The position numbers and the translations under genes were made by a program. From an uncultured Clostridia bacterium (GTDB lineage: Bacteria; Bacillota; Clostridia; Christensenellales; Aristaeellaceae), in assembly GCA_934647165.1 (NCBI GenBank), contig CAKUFA010000002.1, positions 79,877-143,876 of the forward strand: a stretch of DNA of 64,000 bases, read 5' to 3'. The notes beneath the pieces were generated by a model. The model saw nothing but the letters and a program-made list of their open reading frames with translations. It was not told the origin of the DNA and made no database searches. Positions 62,310 through 64,000 of the stretch are shown piece by piece (the first letter of the stretch is position 1; each line of letters begins with the position of its first letter).

Positions 62310-63626
62310 CTTCGCCATGTCTCTGCGTATATGCCAGAGCCCGACGGCGTCTGCCAGCCCCCACCCGATAGGAATAGCCAGCCAGATGCCGGTTTCACCC
62401 ATCACAGCGGCCAGGGCATAGGCCAGCGCTACCCGTGTGCCAAGAGAAATGACCGTGAGCACCACGCTCATGCCGGGGCGTTTCACGGCACGGAAGTAGC
62501 CATAAAGCAGGAACAGGCAGCCGATGCCTGCATAAAACGCGCCTTCTGTACGCAGATACTGCACACCGGACGCGATGACCGCCGTCTCCTGTGCCTGAAC
62601 GAAAATGCGCATCAGCGGTGCGGCAAACAGGCATACCAGAGCGGAAATGGCCACGCAAAAGCCCAGACTCATGCCCATGGCAATGCGGCTTCCGCGGCGG
62701 ATGCGTTCCTTGCAGCCTGCGCCAAAGTTTTGTGCCACAAAGGTGGAATAGGCGTTGCCGAAATCCTGCACGGGCAGATAAGCCAGCGTATCAATTTTGA
62801 CGGCGGCGGCAAAAGCGGCCATAACCACCGGCCCGAAGCTGTTGATCAACCCCTGCACCATCAGGATGCCAAAGTTCATCACCGATTGCTGCACACAGGT
62901 CAGGGAGGAAAGATGAACAATTTCACCCAGCATGGTTCGATCGAAGCGTATGCCGCGAAAGCGCGGGCGAAGCTCCGGCCTTCGGATGCGCACATACAAT
63001 GCCATGCCGATGGCCGATACATACTGCGCTGCCACTGTGGCCAGTGCGGCGCCTGCAATGCCCATGGGAAAAACCAGCACCAGCAAAAGATCCAGGCCGA
63101 TGTTCAGCACGGCCGACACGGCCAGGAATACCAGGGGCGCGACGGAGTTGCCGAGTGCCCGCAACAGGCATGCATAAAAATTGTACAGCGAAGTTGCAAG
63201 GATGCCCGCAAACACAATCAGCAGGTAGATCCGTAGCCCATCCCATACCTCGCCGGGCACCTGCAAAAAGCGCAGAATGGGGTCTATGCAGGCGTACACC
63301 AAAGCCATGAGCGCCAGCGTCACTGACAATAGGAGCCAGAATGCGTGCGAAACAGCCGAATGCAGCCCTGCTTGGTTGCCTTGCCCCTGCTGGATGGAGA
63401 ACAGTGCCCCGGCGCCCATGCTCAACCCAAGAAAAATGGAAGTGAGGAATGTCATCAGCGTGTAAGCCGAACCTACTGCGGCTAGGGCATCGGAACCAAG
63501 CACGCGCCCGACGATCAATGTATCCGCAATGTTGTAGCATTGCTGAAGCAGGTTGCCTGCCATCATCGGCAGGGCAAAAAGAATGAGGGTACGCCCGATG
63601 CTGCCATGTGTCAAATCACGATCCAT
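62295..63626 (-). CDS. MATE family efflux transporter, C terminus encoded by a repeat end
   Basis: A 443-residue, twelve-helix MATE transporter (FALPMMAGNLLQQCYNIADT; GIAGAALATVAAQYVSAIG), distinct from the one at 8.6-10 kb. The last codons, reading LGN-Leu-stop, come from the terminal repeat of the mobile element (62295-62308), so the native stop was replaced by insertion. All predicted helices are present, so the transporter may still work. The start ATG lies at 63624-63626 behind GGAGGT. Confidence 0.92.
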   Translation of the reverse strand: MDRDLTHGSIGRTLILFALPMMAGNLLQQCYNIADTLIVGRVLGSDALAAVGSAYTLMTFLTSIFLGLSMGAGALFSIQQGQGNQAGLHSAVSHAFWLLLSVTLALMALVYACIDPILRFLQVPGEVWDGLRIYLLIVFAGILATSLYNFYACLLRALGNSVAPLVFLAVSAVLNIGLDLLLVLVFPMGIAGAALATVAAQYVSAIGMALYVRIRRPELRPRFRGIRFDRTMLGEIVHLSSLTCVQQSVMNFGILMVQGLINSFGPVVMAAFAAAVKIDTLAYLPVQDFGNAYSTFVAQNFGAGCKERIRRGSRIAMGMSLGFCVAISALVCLFAAPLMRIFVQAQETAVIASGVQYLRTEGAFYAGIGCLFLLYGYFRAVKRPGMSVVLTVISLGTRVALAYALAAVMGETGIWLAIPIGWGLADAVGLWHIRRDMAKLGNL

Positions 63627-63941
63627 GGCCGAGATTCAACCTCCGTTTATCCATATCGCAGTTCATTGTAACACGTAACGGGCACCGGTGCAAGACGAAC
63701 GGAAAGAGAGAAGCCTTTGACTACATCCATCACTTTTTTGACAGGGAATCCTGCATTTTTCCGTGGCCGAATAAAGAAAAAGAGAGATTCACACGATTTT
63801 GCACTAATTTGTGCGAAAAAGTCCAGCAAAGGTTCATTTGTGTTATAATGCAAGCAGTTCCACATGGTTTTTACAGGAAAAGCAAGAAAAACCGTGCAGG
63901 AGGAGAAAAAAGAGCAAAGAATCGGAAAGGGGTCAGACCAG
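63627..63941. other. divergent intergenic region before the response regulator
   Basis: About 315 bp without a complete gene. TATAAT at 63844-63849 is a good -10 for rightward transcription, without a convincing -35. The rest shows no repeat or RNA gene. Confidence 0.5.
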
Positions 63942-64000
63942 GTGAGTGCGATTCGAGTTTTACTGACCGACGACAACAGCGAGATACGACGAGTGATGCG
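63942..64000 (+). CDS. response regulator, N-terminal codons only
   Basis: The last 59 bases encode SAIRVLLTDDNSEIRRVMR from a GTG, matching the first strand and acidic pair (DD) of a receiver domain. A purine-rich AAAGGGG site lies 11 bp upstream. The output domain and identity lie outside the window; Spo0A, LytTR and NarL types are all possible. Confidence 0.7.
   Translation, partial: MSAIRVLLTDDNSEIRRVM

Noticed and set aside
1..64000. CRISPR array, rRNA genes, tRNA genes or a complete insertion sequence with transposase
   Set aside because: No regularly spaced short direct repeats, no rRNA-like stretches, no cloverleaf and no transposase-like protein were recognised. tRNAs could have been missed by eye.

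Overview
The window looks like chromosome from a Gram-positive, fermentative clostridial bacterium (Firmicutes/Clostridia), probably from a gut or rumen-like habitat. This rests on strong AGGAGG-type ribosome sites, TTGACA/TATAAT promoters with 17-bp spacers, a TRAP (MtrB) protein, a YesM/YesN two-component pair beside an LplA/LplB/YtcP-type sugar ABC transporter, a manganese (yybP-ykoY) riboswitch, an oleate hydratase and two fucosidases. The genus cannot be fixed from the sequence. Base composition is moderately GC-rich, apart from one clearly AT-rich island near 61.7-62.3 kb.

Layout. 0-10 kb: housekeeping and small accessory genes (AAA ATPase end, tcdA, cobO, a secreted FxLYD-like protein, recO, a TetR regulator, fucO, an XRE regulator fused to a superoxide-reductase-like domain, ohyA, a MATE pump). 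10.3-17.7 kb: sugar-sensing two-component system followed by a binding protein and two permeases with no ATPase gene. 17.8-22 kb: a structured repeat, uvrA and a DUF362 ferredoxin-like protein. 22.3-25.5 kb: a decaying glucan-phosphorolysis locus (beta-phosphoglucomutase without a normal start, a GH65 phosphorylase pseudogene joined to a beta-helix pseudogene, another remnant), then an intact LacI regulator. 26.8-30.6 kb: membrane proteins (DUF2142 type and others) and a zinc-ribbon protein. 30.8-32.1 kb: mtrB-pfkA. 32.2-37.0 kb: a four-gene sugar operon (isomerase, split transketolase, FGGY kinase) behind a promoter with a perfect inverted-repeat operator. 37-43.2 kb: asnS, GH29 fucosidase, a YwaF-like membrane protein and a GH95 fucosidase.

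43.3-56.9 kb is one long leftward surface-polysaccharide operon read from a single promoter near 56.95 kb: two GT4-type and three GT2-type glycosyltransferases, two Wzz-like co-polymerases (one fused to a degenerate GGDEF domain), a flippase, an acyltransferase, a metallophosphoesterase and a CDP-glycerol-type phosphotransferase. No initiating sugar-phosphate transferase or recognisable Wzy polymerase lies within it. 57-64 kb: a manganese riboswitch with a cation antiporter, a second copy of the structured repeat, an Mrp/NBP35 ATPase, a six-repeat peptidoglycan-binding lipoprotein, an AT-rich gene bracketed by repeats, a second MATE pump, and the first codons of a response regulator.

The most unusual material is: the Wzz-like protein with a degenerate GGDEF domain; a five-hairpin intergenic repeat present twice; two different small TA-flanked palindromic elements sitting on stop codons; and the observation that all four of these insertions lie between convergent genes. 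The sugar operon at 32-37 kb resembles a D-apiose-type transketolase route, which is offered only as a hypothesis.
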